Shown here in pieces: positions 1 through 13,700 of a stretch of DNA of 64,000 nucleotides. The DNA comes from Larus michahellis (taxonomy: Eukaryota > Chordata > Aves > Charadriiformes > Laridae): NCBI RefSeq assembly GCF_964199755.1, contig NC_133917.1:4593967-4657966 (forward strand), in the 5' to 3' direction. A program made the position numbers and the translations under genes. The number at the start of each line of letters is the position of its first letter. The first letter of the stretch is position 1. The notes beneath the pieces are model-generated. The model did no database searches, was not told the DNA's origin, and was given only the letters and a program-made list of their open reading frames with translations.

Positions 1-3000
1 CAAACGTATATTTGAAGGCGCTAGAACAGCCGGTGGGATGGTGCTGGCAGGTACACACAGCACCCGTGTCTTTGCCACGCACCGGCGGCAGTTGGCTGAG
101 CTACGTCCTGGATGAGAGCAAGCAGATGAGAAGCCTCCGGGAGAGGTTGGTGCAAGCGGCTGAAAGCAGACGGGAAAACCTGCCATCCTGGTGAGGTGTC
201 TCACACAGGATGAGACCATGAGACCTGCCTGGGTGAGAAACGGCCATCTTCAGCTCCGCTCCGCAGAGGAGCAAGCAGGGAGCGGTCTTCTCACTGGGTG
301 GAAATTATAGTTTACATTAAACAATTTCACCTCTGTCACTTGGTTTCCTGAAAGCTGATGGAGGAAGAGTCAGAATTAGGGAGCGATAGAGTTTGTTTTC
401 TTTTTCTAGAAGACACTGTATGTTTTTCTTCTCCCCCTTCTTTTTTTTTTTCTTTTTTTTTTGTGTGTGTTTAGATAAAAGTTAGGACAAAAAGACTTTG
501 CTGAACTGGTTCCAAGTTAAAGCCCAAGAAAACAAGCATCGGCCTTCAAAGCCAAGAGGTTCAGTGGGTTGTCAAACCCAGTCTTGCTCGCGCAGGAAAT
601 CACGTCATGTAATCCCTCGTTTGCGACTTTGGCCAAGGGTAAAATCCTCCTCAGCAAGGGTGTGCAGACATTTCAGAGAGCAAAGTCCTGAGAGAAACAC
701 CGCATTTGAGGAAACAGGGATTTTTTCAGGAACAGACAACAGGGTCGAGATCTGCTTGCATAAATACCCAGGTTCCACCTCCGTTTGGGAGAGCAGGCAC
801 CCGGGCTCAGTTTGAGCTATTTCTTCATGAATTAACACATTTCGAAGCATCGTTCTGTCCGGAGCTACTTTGAACTACATTTTTGTTATACCTGATCAGT
901 TACAATTGCCGACGGCTTGTTGTTTCAAGGTGTATTTTAGTTTCCTGCTTAAAAAAAAAAAAGCACCAAAAAAGTAACACTTTTTTGTTTGTTTGTTTCA
1001 TAGCAATTAAAATTAATTATTTGCCAAAATATCTGCAGACGCCTCCATCGGTAGAGGTGAGAGAGAAATAGTCTCCTGCCCGATCAAGGACCAGTTACGT
1101 CATTCCCAACCCATTTCTTTAATCTGCTCTTGAAAACTTGCTTTACTTCTACCCTTCCACTTTGCAAGGAAACCACTGGAAGTTCTCCCCCGCCTCGGGC
1201 TCCTCCCAGTCTTGGATCTGCTCTGGAACTGCGTTTCTTTAGCTCGCTCATGGACCATGTGGAACAGTGTCAAAAGCCATAAAACTGTATTTACTGCCTC
1301 TTCTTGGAGTGCAGCGCTCATAGAACATCATTGTAGGAGTAAATTATCCGAGCTTGGGATGATTGGATCTTGCCAAATTAGTATTGCCTGTTACTCATTT
1401 TCTTTAGTGTTCTTCTCTAGGTGCTGACAAACAACGCGTTTAACTGCCTGTTCCACCGTTTTCCCAGATCCCAACACCACATAATTCTCTCCTCATCTTC
1501 AGTCTCCTTTTTTTTTTTTTTTTTTTTTAAGAGAAACTTTTGACATTTTCTTGACCTTTTGCCATCCCGCCCGGGTTAGCGGAGGCTCCCTTCTCAGCCT
1601 TCTCCTACCTGTTGAGTGAATTTAATCTTGCCCAGGTAACCCGAAAGCGCGTAACGAACGTTAGCGCTTTGCAGCCTGTTCTTTTCTTACTGCATTAAGA
1701 CTTCTTCCCTCTCTACCACTCGTGTCACTTGTGATGCTTATCTGATCAATCGCCATTTAAAGTTATACTGACATATTTCAACCTTCTGGGCATTACCCGT
1801 TATTAGCCGCCTCTCTTGAGAAAGAATTAGATTCGCTGTTTCCTTGGTCTCCCCTCTCCACATGCAGAATTTTCTCCATTACTTACCAGTGAAATAATCT
1901 CCTACCCAAGGAAGGATCCAAGGAACTGTAGAATCAGCTATGGCTCGTCTCAGATACAACCAGAATAAATAGGTTCTCCTGAACCAACTCATCACAGACG
2001 CCCGAGGGCCCTTTTCGGTTTTTTTTCCATGGGACTTTCTATAAGCTCAGCCACATTCCAGAACTTTTGCATTCTTTAAACCCATGCAAAGCACCTAAAC
2101 ATTTCACCGTGGGGGGGATCTTCTCACCTACTCTTACCCACAGCTGCTGTGAACTAGTGGAAGCGTACCATGGTCTAGTTGTTTCTAAGTTGCACAGGAA
2201 ACAGATTCGTCCTTCAATATCTATATTATTTTAATTAACATATTGTTTAAATCATCCACTGTTATTCTTTCTTTCTACGCATGATGTTGGGTTGTCATCA
2301 CTTCAGCTTCTCTTCTGCTCTCTGAGAGTCTGGCTCAGAACTTTGCGTATTACTGCTGCAATCTTATCAGAACCTTAACATCGCAATTTCTCCGTACTTT
2401 TACGCCACGATAGCAGGACCACGTGCCTTTGGACCAGCAGCTGGCTGCTGGAATGAGAGGAGCTGATTTTCTCTCACGTTCCGGCTTTCATTAGCTAACA
2501 ACCCGGCAAATCCCATGGATCCTCCTGTACCCTTTCCTCTGGTCTGGAACTGGGATTCAGCCCCAGCCCTTTTACCCAGCCCTTAGGGCCGTTTGCTGCC
2601 TCCTTGGGCAGCCACGAACGCTCTCAGCACAGGAGGCTGCCCGTCCTGTCACCTCAGCAGCTCCACTGTCCCACCCCCTCTGCTGACCCGCAACACGCTC
2701 CGAACCCAGAAAACAAGGAGACGCGCACCCACACACCCCCCTCATAGCCACAGAAGAGAGATTCCAAACCCAGGGAGAGAAATACAGAATTAGAAAAACA
2801 GGCAGTTTGGAATAAAGAAGGCTGGAACATTGTGTCCCGTGCCCCAGGCGGTCATTGCTGTGGGAAGAGTTAGGACCAGCGAGGAACTGAGCTTTCTGCA
2901 ATGCCTTGGCTTCTGACAAAGTGTAGGATTTGGTCTTATTGCTGAGCTATCGCAGCCAGCTGTCTTCCCCGCGTGTCCTTCTCCCATCTCCTCATCAACC

Positions 3001-5649
3001 CTTTCTAAAGAACAAACCAGGCACACTCTCCGTGCCCCTCCGACGCTCCCAGCTCAACCGTCGTCAATCCCCTTGAACAATCCAATTGGGCCCTGGGCAT
3101 TCCCACCCCTGGAAAAACCTCTGCTTCCCAAAGCTCACATCCTCACTGGTGTCAAGAGCCATCTGATCTAAGAGACTGCGCACAGCACGAGGGGCTCATC
3201 AGTAAAGGCCACTTCCAGCTTTTACTGGCCGTGCTGGCAAGGCAGCTCTGCGCTCCCCAGGCTTGGGAGACAGCAGGAAGGCTACAGCCCCTCGCAGGGA
3301 ACGAGCTGGGTCAAAACAGAGGAGGAACAGTTAATAGCTCTCTGGACCCGCACTATTCTGCATGCTTACAGCAGGGCAGGGGGGCTGCTGCTCCCCATTG
3401 CCAAGCTGCCTGCCCTAGATCAGACCCTGGTGCTCTGGAGTTTCCCAGCCTCGAGAGCAGCAAATGCTCTGGGCTTATCGCTGCATCAGAGCAGTTGGAA
3501 GACAGTTGAGTGTCTCTCTAAGTGCTGATAGAAGGGAAGGCTTTGCTCTTGGAGATAAGAAGCCCTCCCTGAGGAGCCAGGGGAGTCCGTTGGTATCAGA
3601 GTGTCTTCCAGCACTTTGCAGACACAGCCTTTGAACGTGCGAGATGGCGAGGCGGTCACGTAGACAGCAGACAGCGAGGGCTGTGTTTTTGAGGTCAATT
3701 AACTGAAGCCCTCGCTATCATCTATTTTCTTTTCCCTAGAATTATTTTTCTCCTGTTGATCGAGCCTTGGCGGTGACCTCACCGGCTCACCAAGCAGTAA
3801 ACAGGCGAATCCTCACATTTTTGGAGATAGACTAATTCGGGAGAGATAGGCGCTTCAGGAAGGTATTTCGGCCTAAGATTTTGAAATGCGTAACAGCTCC
3901 CTTTTTCTGCCCTCTGCGCATGCTTGAGAAGCTGCCCAGCTCTTGCTGCGGGTTATAGAAGACACTGTTTCATAAGCAGCTCCTGTCCAGCTCGGGGGAA
4001 AGCAGGTGCGTCTGGAGAGAAGCTGTTCAGTGCCACCTCCAGAGAGAGCTCCCCGCACCATCCCGTGGCAGCACATCCAGTCTCTGGTGGTGACGTGTCA
4101 GCCGATGCTCGTGCATTAGGAAAGCAGAACGTCTAGGCCACCTTCAGCTGGAGGAATTCACTAGATCTGATGCCCAGTGTTGGGTAATTTGGGTGCGTGT
4201 AATAAATCAGGGCACGCGGAGGGAGGCTGTTCTCTATCATACATTCAAAGCATTTGAAAAGAAGCAGGTCAAATATTTTGGTGAGGCAGAGGCTGTTTTT
4301 ACACAACGCTGCTCTTACAGTTTCAGCATACATTATATGGAAAAAAAAATATTTCTTTTTTCATTTTAAGCTCACGGCCCAGTCATTTTCCTGGGCCCTT
4401 CCTGGCTGAACTGTGAAGGACGAATGCCCCCCACAGGCAGCTCATGCTCTCTAAAGTCCTGGTCCATTTTCTCTCCCTGTTTACACCCAAAGGAAACTGC
4501 CACATTTCCAAATATAGGTCTTTTCATCCAAATAAGGGGGCGGGGAGGGAAATTAGAATGTTGTTAAAAAATAATCGATGTGCAAGGCAGAAATTTAAGA
4601 GCAGTGCAAAAGAGCGGTGCGAAAATTCTGCACAGGCTGGAGAAAGAACGGCAACGCAGACACCCCCACCCTGGGTCTTACAGCTCACCGATGGAAACCC
4701 TCTGCCATCTGCTGGTACAAGTTACCAAAGCAAAGGCTGCGATTAGAAGCGATTGCCTTATAATATACATCTTTAAAGTATACAAGCACCTGTCTAGGAG
4801 AAAGGTTACCTATTTTGGTCTAGTAGAAGATACTGCAAACCTCCGCGTATCCTCTAGCTTCGGAGTAGGCAGAGAACAAAGGCTTTTGTCAGCACAGCTC
4901 TTGGCCAGGGATTTGTACAGCACCCAACAAAGCCACATGAGTCAAATACCTCTGTGCGAGGACTGATACACCGGCAACACTCGGCTTTTACCAGCTTCTT
5001 TCCCTGGCGGAGTGTGGACATCCACATGCAGAACTGCGAGTAGCACAGTCTGGAGCAGGAGGGCGAATACAAACTGAAAAGGTGTAAAAGAAAATGAAAC
5101 CACCTTTTTGTCACCTGCCTTCTTACTCATAGAAGCCTCACCTTTTCGGCAACGCCAGCAAGGAAGGTGGATGCAATTAACAAGAGAAAGGTTTTAAATA
5201 CTCAACCTTTGTCAGCGAAATCCTGCTGCTGCACCTCAGTGTATTTTTAGTTCTGGGCTTCGATACTCAGCTGAAGCTCCTCGAGAAGTCCTGGCCCCGG
5301 CGGCACCGCTTTCACAACAGCACTGCCAGGCTCATGTTGCAGACGGGTTTGGGGGTTCAGAGCCCCTTCATTGCGTCCAAGAAAATCAAGTTAAGAGTCT
5401 GGATTTTTGTTCTTCCTTTTCCTGCTTGATAAAAGACTCTGACCCTGCTGGCCTGTCTGCATTTTCTAACCAGTTCATATCTGGTCTTATAAAGATTATT
5501 TATTCCTACGGACCATGCCACATCCCTACTCATAGGCTATCGCAAGTGCAATAGCCATTGCAAAGGAAGATGTGAACCAGGGCTCAGACGTACAGCCTTG
5601 CCCAGTAACAGCAGCAGACGGCTGGGGGCAAAGGAACAGACTTGAGAGG
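1..5649. other. No gene recognised
   Basis: Unique-looking DNA with short T-runs. All ORFs are under about 130 codons and none resembles a known protein. The ORF at 12-194 is unrecognised. In human an aquaporin (AQP6) lies beyond the 3' end of RACGAP1; no NPA-type aquaporin motif is seen here. Confidence 0.7.
1508..1528. repeat. Poly(T) run
   Basis: About 21 T in a row, with no adjacent element recognised. A similar T-rich stretch lies at 440-462. Confidence 0.9.
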
Positions 5650-6278
5650 AAGAATCACAGAATGGTTCGGGTTGGAAGGGACCTTAAAGATCATCTAGTT
5701 CCAAACCCCCGCCCTGGGCAGGGACACCTCCCACTAGACCAGGCTGCTCAAAGCCACATCCAGCCTGGCCTTGAACCCCTCCAGGGATGGGGCATTGACA
5801 ACTTCCCTGGGCAACCTGTTCCAGTGCCTCACTACCCTTACAGTAAAGAATTTTTTCCTGATATCCAATCAAAATCTACCCTCTCTCAACTTGAGGCCGT
5901 TACCCCTCATTGTATCATAACACTCCCTGATCCAGAGTCCCTCCCCATCCTTCCTCCAGGCCCCCTTTAGGAACTGGAAGGGGCTGGAAGGTCTCCCCGG
6001 AGCCTTCTCTTCTCCAGGCTGAACCCCCCCAACTCTCTCAGCCTGTCCCCACAGCAGAGGGGCTCCAGCCCTCTGATCATCTTCGTGGCCCTCCGCTGGA
6101 CCCGCTCCAACAGGTCCATGTCCTTCTTGTGCTGAGGGCTCCAGAGGTGGAGGGCAGTGCTCCAGGTGGGGTCTCACCAGAGCAGAGCAGAGGGGCAGAA
6201 TCACCTCCCTCGATCTGCTGGCCACACGTCTTTTGATGTTGCCCAGGATGCGGTTGGCTCTCTGGGCTGCATTAAGAA
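5650..6278 (-). mobile_element. CR1-type LINE 3' fragment
   Basis: The plus strand starts with the reverse of the CR1 3' end (AGAATCACAGAATGG, then GGTTGGAAGGGACC). It continues through the typical text (CTGGCCTTGAACCCCTCCAGGGATGGGGC) to the GCTGGCCACACGTC...GGGCTGC part, about 630 bp. It is 5'-truncated, as usual for CR1, and carries no intact reverse transcriptase. Confidence 0.95.
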
Positions 6279-8361
6279 AAGCGGGTTCGTTTCCGAGGCA
6301 CGGAGTGGGTTAGGGTACCGAGCTGGTTCCAGCCCTCCCCGCTCCTCAGTAGGCAGCAGAGGAACTTTATGACAGATGGGTGTTTTTCCAGGCTCGGGAA
6401 ACGTCTGGGCCAATAAACCAGGATTTCCTTTCAATCAGCTCAGAGAATTCGATCACCGTTATTTGATGTAACGTAGCTTGAAAACAATCCTTGGCTCCAA
6501 AACAGTTATCTCCAAAGCTATTTGTATTTTCCTTCTCTGCATCTCATTGCAGCTCTTGTGCTTTTCCTTCCCACTGTTTATCTTTCACAACACCGAGCCT
6601 TGCCTGTACTTCCTGTTTGGCCATGGGGTTAGTAGTTTTCTCATTTGCTGTTATTTTTGACTTCCATCCAAGCTTTGTATGATATTAATAGCTATTTCAC
6701 AGAACCGTAATCTTCCTCAAACCAGTCCTAATATTAGCAGGAGAAAGAGCCAAGAACCACTGCCGAGGCCCGAGGGACTCGAGCTCTTGAATTCCTGCTG
6801 GGTTCTGCCAGCACTGCCCACAGCCCAGCTCAGCCCCTGCCCCACAGAGCCAAAACATCTCCCCGTCATCACCCAACTCGCACGACCCATCCTGGCCACG
6901 GCAGGCAACGGAGAAGCAGCTTGCACAAGCCAAAGCCCGCAGAAAGCACACGCTTACGCGAGGATTCGAGAATTAGAACTCATTGGTAGCCTAATGGACG
7001 CCTCAGTCCAGTCACGATATAGCAATCACTTACCATTCATCCAGTTACAGCAGTGCTAACAACTAATATCCAAATTGCTCAATTTCTATTACAGGTTTTC
7101 AGTAATAGGAAAAAAAATGAACACCATAGACAAAAGCATCTACCCCATTCCTCTAATGAATTCTCTCTGCTTCCTTTGCACCGCTGCAGTGACTCATTGG
7201 CATCCTGAGGGGGAAAAACTATATTGATGGGTTTTTTTCTTCTTCTTCTGGGAGGAATACGATTATAAGGTTGATGGTTTCTTCCTCCTCAGTTTAGGGT
7301 CTACTTGGGGCTATTTTTTTTTTTTTAATGCATTTTCTGTTACTCTCTGTACTTGAGTCTTCACAGAGCTACAATTCCACGTTACATCCAGATACACTAT
7401 GTATTCTGTGTTCTACCTATATTTTTTTCTGTTACCTCTAAGGCCTCTAAGTTTCGTCACCTGGCAAAACCGTGTTCTCCAATAATCAGCAATGGATCAC
7501 TGAGGAGCTGCTAATAGCCCTGGGGCCGTCCCGTGCTCAATGACTGCAGGCTGACCCTCTGTTAGCGCTACCTCCTCCTTAAGGCACTACGTCGGGTTTA
7601 TCACAGGCACAGCCACTGTAACCCACAAATACACAAAACTGCAAATTCCATCACTAAAAATCAATTAGGAAATAGACACCTTGTTGCTAGGCAGTTGTGG
7701 TTACAGGTAAACAAGCCAAACAAACTACAGCAAAGTTTAGGGCAGGTCAGGACAGCTCCAGATAAAACCAGCCTTACAAGCCCCAGTGCCAAGGTCTTAC
7801 GGAGTCACACGGGGCCTTTGGTCTTTTAACGGTGACATATTTACATTCTGCAGCCCAGTACCCTTCTCTTCTATCACCTTAGCCCTCTTGCTTTCTAAAC
7901 GCTTTGATGCTAACAAGCTCCTTTTCTCAGTGGGGAGGAGGACTCCAGGGGTGAGTTCAGATCCTGCTGCTCTGCCTGCTGGTTTTCCATTCCTGTTTGC
8001 GCAGACCCCAGTCCCATTTTGTCAAGTGAAGGTAGTAGCGTCAAGACAGGGAGACCAGGATGCTTTCTCTTCTGGTTTAAGCTTTTCTCTTTCACTTTTG
8101 TTTCCCGAGACAGATTGTTTAATCAGACCCTGCCCTGAAGGAAGTACTTTCTCTATTTAAGATTCAGTCTATAAATTAGACTCCATACAGCCCAGTGTAT
8201 CGGCTGCGGTGTGGAAGAGGCACAGCCCGAGCTGTTGCTCCCTGACGGTGACACCAAGCCGCAGCAAAAATGAGGTGACTGCACAGCATCTATTCTTGTA
8301 GCAGCTCCCAAAAAGAGTGGCTTTGTGTTGACAAGGCTTGGCACAACGTCCTTGTTTTGAA
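6279..8361. other. No gene recognised
   Basis: AT-richer unique DNA between two CR1 copies. No ORF of note and no splice-bounded conserved stretch. Confidence 0.7.
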
Positions 8362-8788
8362 CCACAGAATAGTTAAGGTCAGAAGGGACCTCTGGAGGTC
8401 ACTTTGTCCAACCCCCTGCTCAAGCAGGGCCACCTACAGCAGGTTGCCTTTGACCACATCCAGACAACTTTTGAATATCTTCAAGGATAGACCCTCAATC
8501 TCTGCCAGTACTCCATCATCCTCACTGTTAAAAGAAGTTTCCTGACATCCAGATCAACGCTCAAGAGTTTCAGTTTTTGCCCACTGCTTCTTGTCCTGGC
8601 CTTGTGCACCACTGGAAAAGCCTGGCTCTGTCCTCTTTGCACACTCCCTCAGGTGTTTATATACATTTCCAAGATCCCTCTGAGCCTTCTCTTCTCTAGT
8701 CCCAGAAGCCCAGCTCTCTCAGCCTTTCCCCGTATGAGAGGTGCTCCAGTCCAACATCTTCATGGCTCTTTGTTGGGCTCTATCTTTT
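8362..8788 (-). mobile_element. CR1-type LINE 3' fragment, older copy
   Basis: Begins CACAGAATAGTTAAGGTCAGAAGGGACC and runs to the GAGGTGCTCCAGTCC...CTTTGTTGGGCTCT section. It is more diverged than the copy at 5650. A different CR1 subfamily is likely. Confidence 0.9.
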
Positions 8789-9145
8789 CATTGAGCCATC
8801 TCCTGCTGCATCCTTCAGATGAAGGTGCAGCCCCAGTTTCCTCCCCATGGGGAAGAAATTCACTTCAGAAGAGGCTTTTCCTATTCTTTGATCAATAAAT
8901 ATTTGAAATCCTTTTCCACATGATGTCTCCTGTGCAACAGTTGGTGTCTCCTTGCAGCCTAAGGCAACCAGAGCATGGACTGCCAGAGGTACACCCTTTT
9001 GTCACAGTTTTCACCCTCCATCCCCCTCGGCTCACATGAGGTACAGCTGTGCCTCTGCTATGTCCTATCTGCTCGCACATCCCACTGTGGAACTTGTGTC
9101 CTTCCCTGCAGGCACAGGTGGGTGCACACACACCCCCATCCCAGC

Positions 9146-9419
9146 ATTGCAGCCATGTTTCCAAGCACTGGCAGGGCCACCTCCGTGCCCATCAAGAAGC
9201 AAGTGGGGGTAGCTTGCCAGCATGTCCCCAGGCCTCATTTGTCCCCACAGAGTGGAGCCATGGGGACCAGGGCAGAAATCCCCCAGCAGGTCCTACCGCA
9301 AATCCTCTGGATTTTGCTTCAACAAGGAACAGGCAAGGACTCAGTTTGGGAGAGGATACTCCAGAAAAAGACCAAGCCATGTGCCCAAGACACAGGATTT
9401 GGGGAAGGAAAACATGCCT
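9146..9419 (+). repeat. Unclassified dispersed repeat, copy A
   Basis: Aligns by eye with 31276-31527, starting at TTGCAGCC and ending near ACATGCCT. Best match: AAGGACTCAGTTTGGGAGAGGATACTCCAGAAAAAGACC against the copy B equivalent. Copy A has an extra stretch in the middle (near 9250-9285). It does not match the CR1 3' region, so the family is unknown to me. Strand is arbitrary. Confidence 0.65.
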
Positions 9420-9879
9420 TAATGCCCCCCTCATGTACATCTGGTGTGCATGAAAGCACCGGAGGCCAAAACACCCACCTGTCCTGGGGTCCCAGCCCCA
9501 CTGGGGAAGAGGAGCGGCAGCCTCACCTCCTGCAGTGGGTCAGAGCTCGGGTGCAAACACAGCAGGAGCGGACTTGACCCTCCAGACCCTGCAAGCAAGG
9601 GAGAGACAACCCAGGCCACCATGTTCAGCCCAGGCTATTTCACCTCCTGATACGATTTCGGGGACCAAAACTGTTTGTCTCCTTCCTCCTCTGGACCCAT
9701 GAGCCACAGCCACCCAGTGCACAATCCTGCACCCCAGCAGCAAAGACTGCCAGGTCCTTAGTCCTTGGGGCAGGAGCTGCTCAGAGCAGAGCACCACAGC
9801 TTCCTGTTACACCACACAGGCCCTGGTTGAAACTCTCTAGCACAAGTAAAAAGCATGAGCCGGAGTACAGAATCAGAGG

Positions 9880-10788
9880 TCACATAGAATATCACGATTT
9901 ACTTAACCGCACAGGGCAGGACAGTTTTCCAGAGCTCAATAAAACAGCCACTTTATAAACTTCTGTATGTGTTCCACAAATCTTTTCACACAGCACTGGG
10001 CAAGGTCACATATCCCAGTTTAGGAAAGCAGGGACTCCCAAAAGCAAAGGTGCTATTAAACTACCCTCCTTCCCCACGCCGATATGAGCAGCCCTAGTAA
10101 TTCATTTAGACTACCCAGGAATCCTTTGGGTTTGCATCTACAGACAGTCCTCTACAAAATTTCCCCTTTGTAAACACAGCATCAGGAAGCGTTTCTTTAG
10201 AAAGAGTCACAGTCCCTCCGGCAGTTAATTAGAGAGAGCATCTTTTGCCCATCAGACAAATGCAACACTGCCATCCTCAGGATTACAGGCTGCACGACCA
10301 CAGCACAGGTCAAAAATTACAGATCTGGTGTGCTGTTTGAAAGACTGGATTCTGACAAAGTTCAATGGGGCTGTCACCGCTGTGTGAAGAACAACCTATG
10401 GAGGTTTTGGTTTTTTCTTTAAAAAAAAAAACAAAAACAAAAAAACCAAACACAACTTGCAATCCTTGTATGACTCTTCCACTTCATATGGGTGGAAGAC
10501 TGGATGCTATTGAAAAGCGTCAGTGAGTTCCTCTAGCAGTTTTTTTAATTAACACTTTGAACAAATCCTGCTAGTTACTTCCTTTACCAATACTACATTC
10601 AGAACAGCATTAGATAATAAAAATACATTGCACAATAAAATCCCATTAAAAGTCTCAGCTAAGCTGAAAGATAAAAGGAAAAGATCTTATTACATAAGCT
10701 GCCAAGGGCCACGGAGAGGACTTCGGTTTAGTGTACTCATGCATATTGGTGTGCAAATGCTGGGACGACACTAACTCCCGGGTCCACT
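9880..10788 (-). other. RACGAP1: Probable RACGAP1 3' UTR, end uncertain
   Basis: DNA just after the TGA is AT-rich and without ORFs. A variant poly(A) signal, ATTAAA on the minus strand, lies at 10549-10544 and would give a 3' UTR of about 250 nt. No AATAAA was found on the minus strand between 9880 and 10788, so a longer UTR cannot be placed. The plus-strand poly(A) run near 10421-10445 is T-rich in the transcript. Confidence 0.4.
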
Positions 10789-13700
10789 TCACTTCAGCAG
10801 GGGAGAGGGAAAGAAGTTGCCCTGATGCACAAGCTGGACTGTTGACTTGCTTTTGCTCCCAAATCTAGTTCAAGAGAAGTAGAAAAATATCAGTTTGGGA
10901 TATAGAGGTCTAACGCTCTCCCTTTCTCAGGGGTCATTCACCCAAATTTTACCCACCTCCCAAACAAAATGATGATGCTCGTTAACCATTATGCAGTTTG
11001 CACTGTTACTATAGCACTGATCAAGGGAGAGCTGAGTAGTAAATCCAAGGCTGCTCCCAAAACTGGGCCCAAGAGTCTATTTTCAGTTCTCCTTGAACAC
11101 CCAAACCACCTGCAGTCATCCCAACGTCTTCATGATAACACCCACTGGCACTTACCTGGGGGTGTTTTTGCTGAAGGTAGACCGGACCCTCTGGGACAGG
11201 GAGCTAGATGACGGCGTCTTGGAGAGCTGCCGTTCCGGAGTAGTGAGGGGTCCAAGCATACTCACTGTCAAAAGAGAGGCAGCCAAGTGAGCAACATGAG
11301 GACAGCTGAAGTTTTCATTGCCATGCAAGGAACATTAGATATTCCCTAGCATCTGTCAAAAATACTAGACAAATCTGGTGTTTTCTGGCACGCTTTTCTT
11401 CCCTCTTCCTCCATGAAGCGTGCAGGAATGGCTAGCTCCAACAGCCTTGCAAGCCGCTTTGATTAAGGGTCGTTATTTTTAATACAGCAGCTGCACAGCC
11501 AACAGAGCAGCACCCATGGGTTACCTCTAACATCTGGTGTCTGTGGAGAAGAGTAGGCATTGGTGTTCTCAATTACATGCACTGGGTCAATGTTTTCTTG
11601 CTCCACCATCATCAGCTGGCTCCAGTAGTCCATAGGCAGCAGCAGAAGTCGCTCCACTACCTACAGAGACACCCGTGAGTCGCTGAGGTTACACAGTGGC
11701 ACACAGCTTTAGCACACTGACACCAGACAGGCATCGCCCCAGCTCCCTCCAGCAACTCATTTGAATTCTTGGATACATTCACCCAAGTCAGTCCTTTCTG
11801 CTGACCTACCTTGGGTTGCCGCTTAGTGTCCTGCAGGAGCATCATAGGGTCAGGATCAGGTACCGCATGGGCAACTATTGTGGGGCCAAAGACTTTGGCC
11901 AAGTTGGTAATGTCCATTTTAGTCTCTGGGCTTTGAGCCACCCTATATTAAAAAAAGAAGTTAAAAAAGAGAAAATGTAGCTTCTCCCCTTCACTTGTCA
12001 TACAACTCTCCCGTCCCCCACACATTTCAGCCTCTGAATAAGCAGGTTTTTTCCAGAACGAAGACTTTATGCTCACAAGCAGTAACAAAAGTCAATTAGA
12101 GAAAGCACCAGTGGCAACATCCCCTTCAAGAGCTACCAGTCCATTTGAACATACCTCTGCAGGTGCATCATGAGGAAAGCTAGGGTGTCCCTATTGGCCT
12201 GGGGAAGTTCACCAACTGCTTGGTACATAGCAGCAACACTGTTGTCCTCATCCAAGATTTCTAGGGAAAAAAAAAAATGTTTAGACCTCAGAAAGTGGTC
12301 TCAGAGGCACAGCTGTAATATCCCCCTCACAGGCCGAGAAAAAAGGAAGCCAGAAGGTTCACATGCCATTGTAATACTTTTGTATCCTGCCCAAGCACTA
12401 GAACTTGTTGCTTTCTTCGCCTGCGCTGTTTTGGAAGAGGAAATATTTTCCCATCATCAACACAGTCACAAGCATGAGGGCTCCCTAGAGCACTGAGGTC
12501 TGCCAGTCCAGGCAACAGCTAAACCTGTGACCATCAAGCCTAGGGAAAGAGTTGGAGATGCCATTTAGCAACTCCTTACCTGCAGCTTCCATAAAAGTCT
12601 TGTTCAACCGGAAAGTGAGAAGGGGTTCTTTCAGGCTGCGTAGAAAGTCCTTGAGAAGGCCACAGATAGCATGGATATCATCCACTTTACTGAGCGAAGG
12701 AATATTTTTTGCTCTAAGAAACTTCTCTTTCAGTTCCCTCACTGTCTTGTCACAGCCAGATATCCGGTAAAGACCCGTCTGTTAACAGAAAGCGTTGCTT
12801 AGAGGCAGAATATCAACTGCACGTATAAAGCTGACATTCTTTTGCTCCCACTTTCTCTCCACACCTGAGCACTCTACACAGACACTGTTGCTCACTCACA
12901 GTCACCCACTGAGCGTCACTATACACACCATAAATAAGAGATATTTGGGTTAACAGTTTGTTTCCCTAACACCACAACCCATTTCATTAGCACTGTTTCA
13001 CACCTTGGTTTCATTTTACCTCATGCAGCCCTCGTTGCTCGATCTCATTAACACAGTGCACTACGATAGAAGGGATCATTGGAGGAGTCGAAGGGACAAA
13101 GTCCATCAAGGTGCCCTAAGAGACAGAAGCCGGGGGGAGATATGCAAGTCTTCAAAACATGGAAAATACTCTCTTCAGAATTCACAGTGAGATAGAATCG
13201 TAGAATGGTCTAGGTTGGAATGGATCATTGAGTCCAACCACTAACCCACCACTGACCCATGTCCCTCAGCACATTTACACATCTTTTTAATACCACCAGA
13301 GATGGCGATTTAACCACTTCCCTGGGCAGCAGCGAAGAAAGTTTTCCAAATATCCATTATAAACCTCCCCTGGCACAACTTGAGGCCATTTTCATTTGTC
13401 CTATTGCTTGTTACTTGGGAGAAGAGACCGATCCCCCCCCTCACTACAACCTCCTTTCAGGTAGTTGTAGAGAACGATAAGGTCTCCCCCTCAGCCTCCT
13501 CTTCTCCAGACTAAGATCTCGCCCTAAAAAACAAACATTATTTCTTCTTCATCAGCCCAGAGAAAAGCAACACTACATCCATCAGCACAACGGTGCAGGA
13601 TTGCCTAGCCAGAGCTACCACGTTCACAACTCAACACCCTCCTAACATCGCATCGCTACCACCCACTCCCCTGGTTATTGAATGATACATTAGCAAGCTC

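Noticed and set aside
12-194. Small ORF at the left edge, ending ...SRRENLPSW
   Set aside because: It has some protein-like text but no domain, no splice sites that define an exon, and no recognised homologue; too short to call.
5572-6372. ORFs of 71-132 codons on both strands
   Set aside because: They lie mainly in a truncated CR1 copy and have no intact transposon domain.
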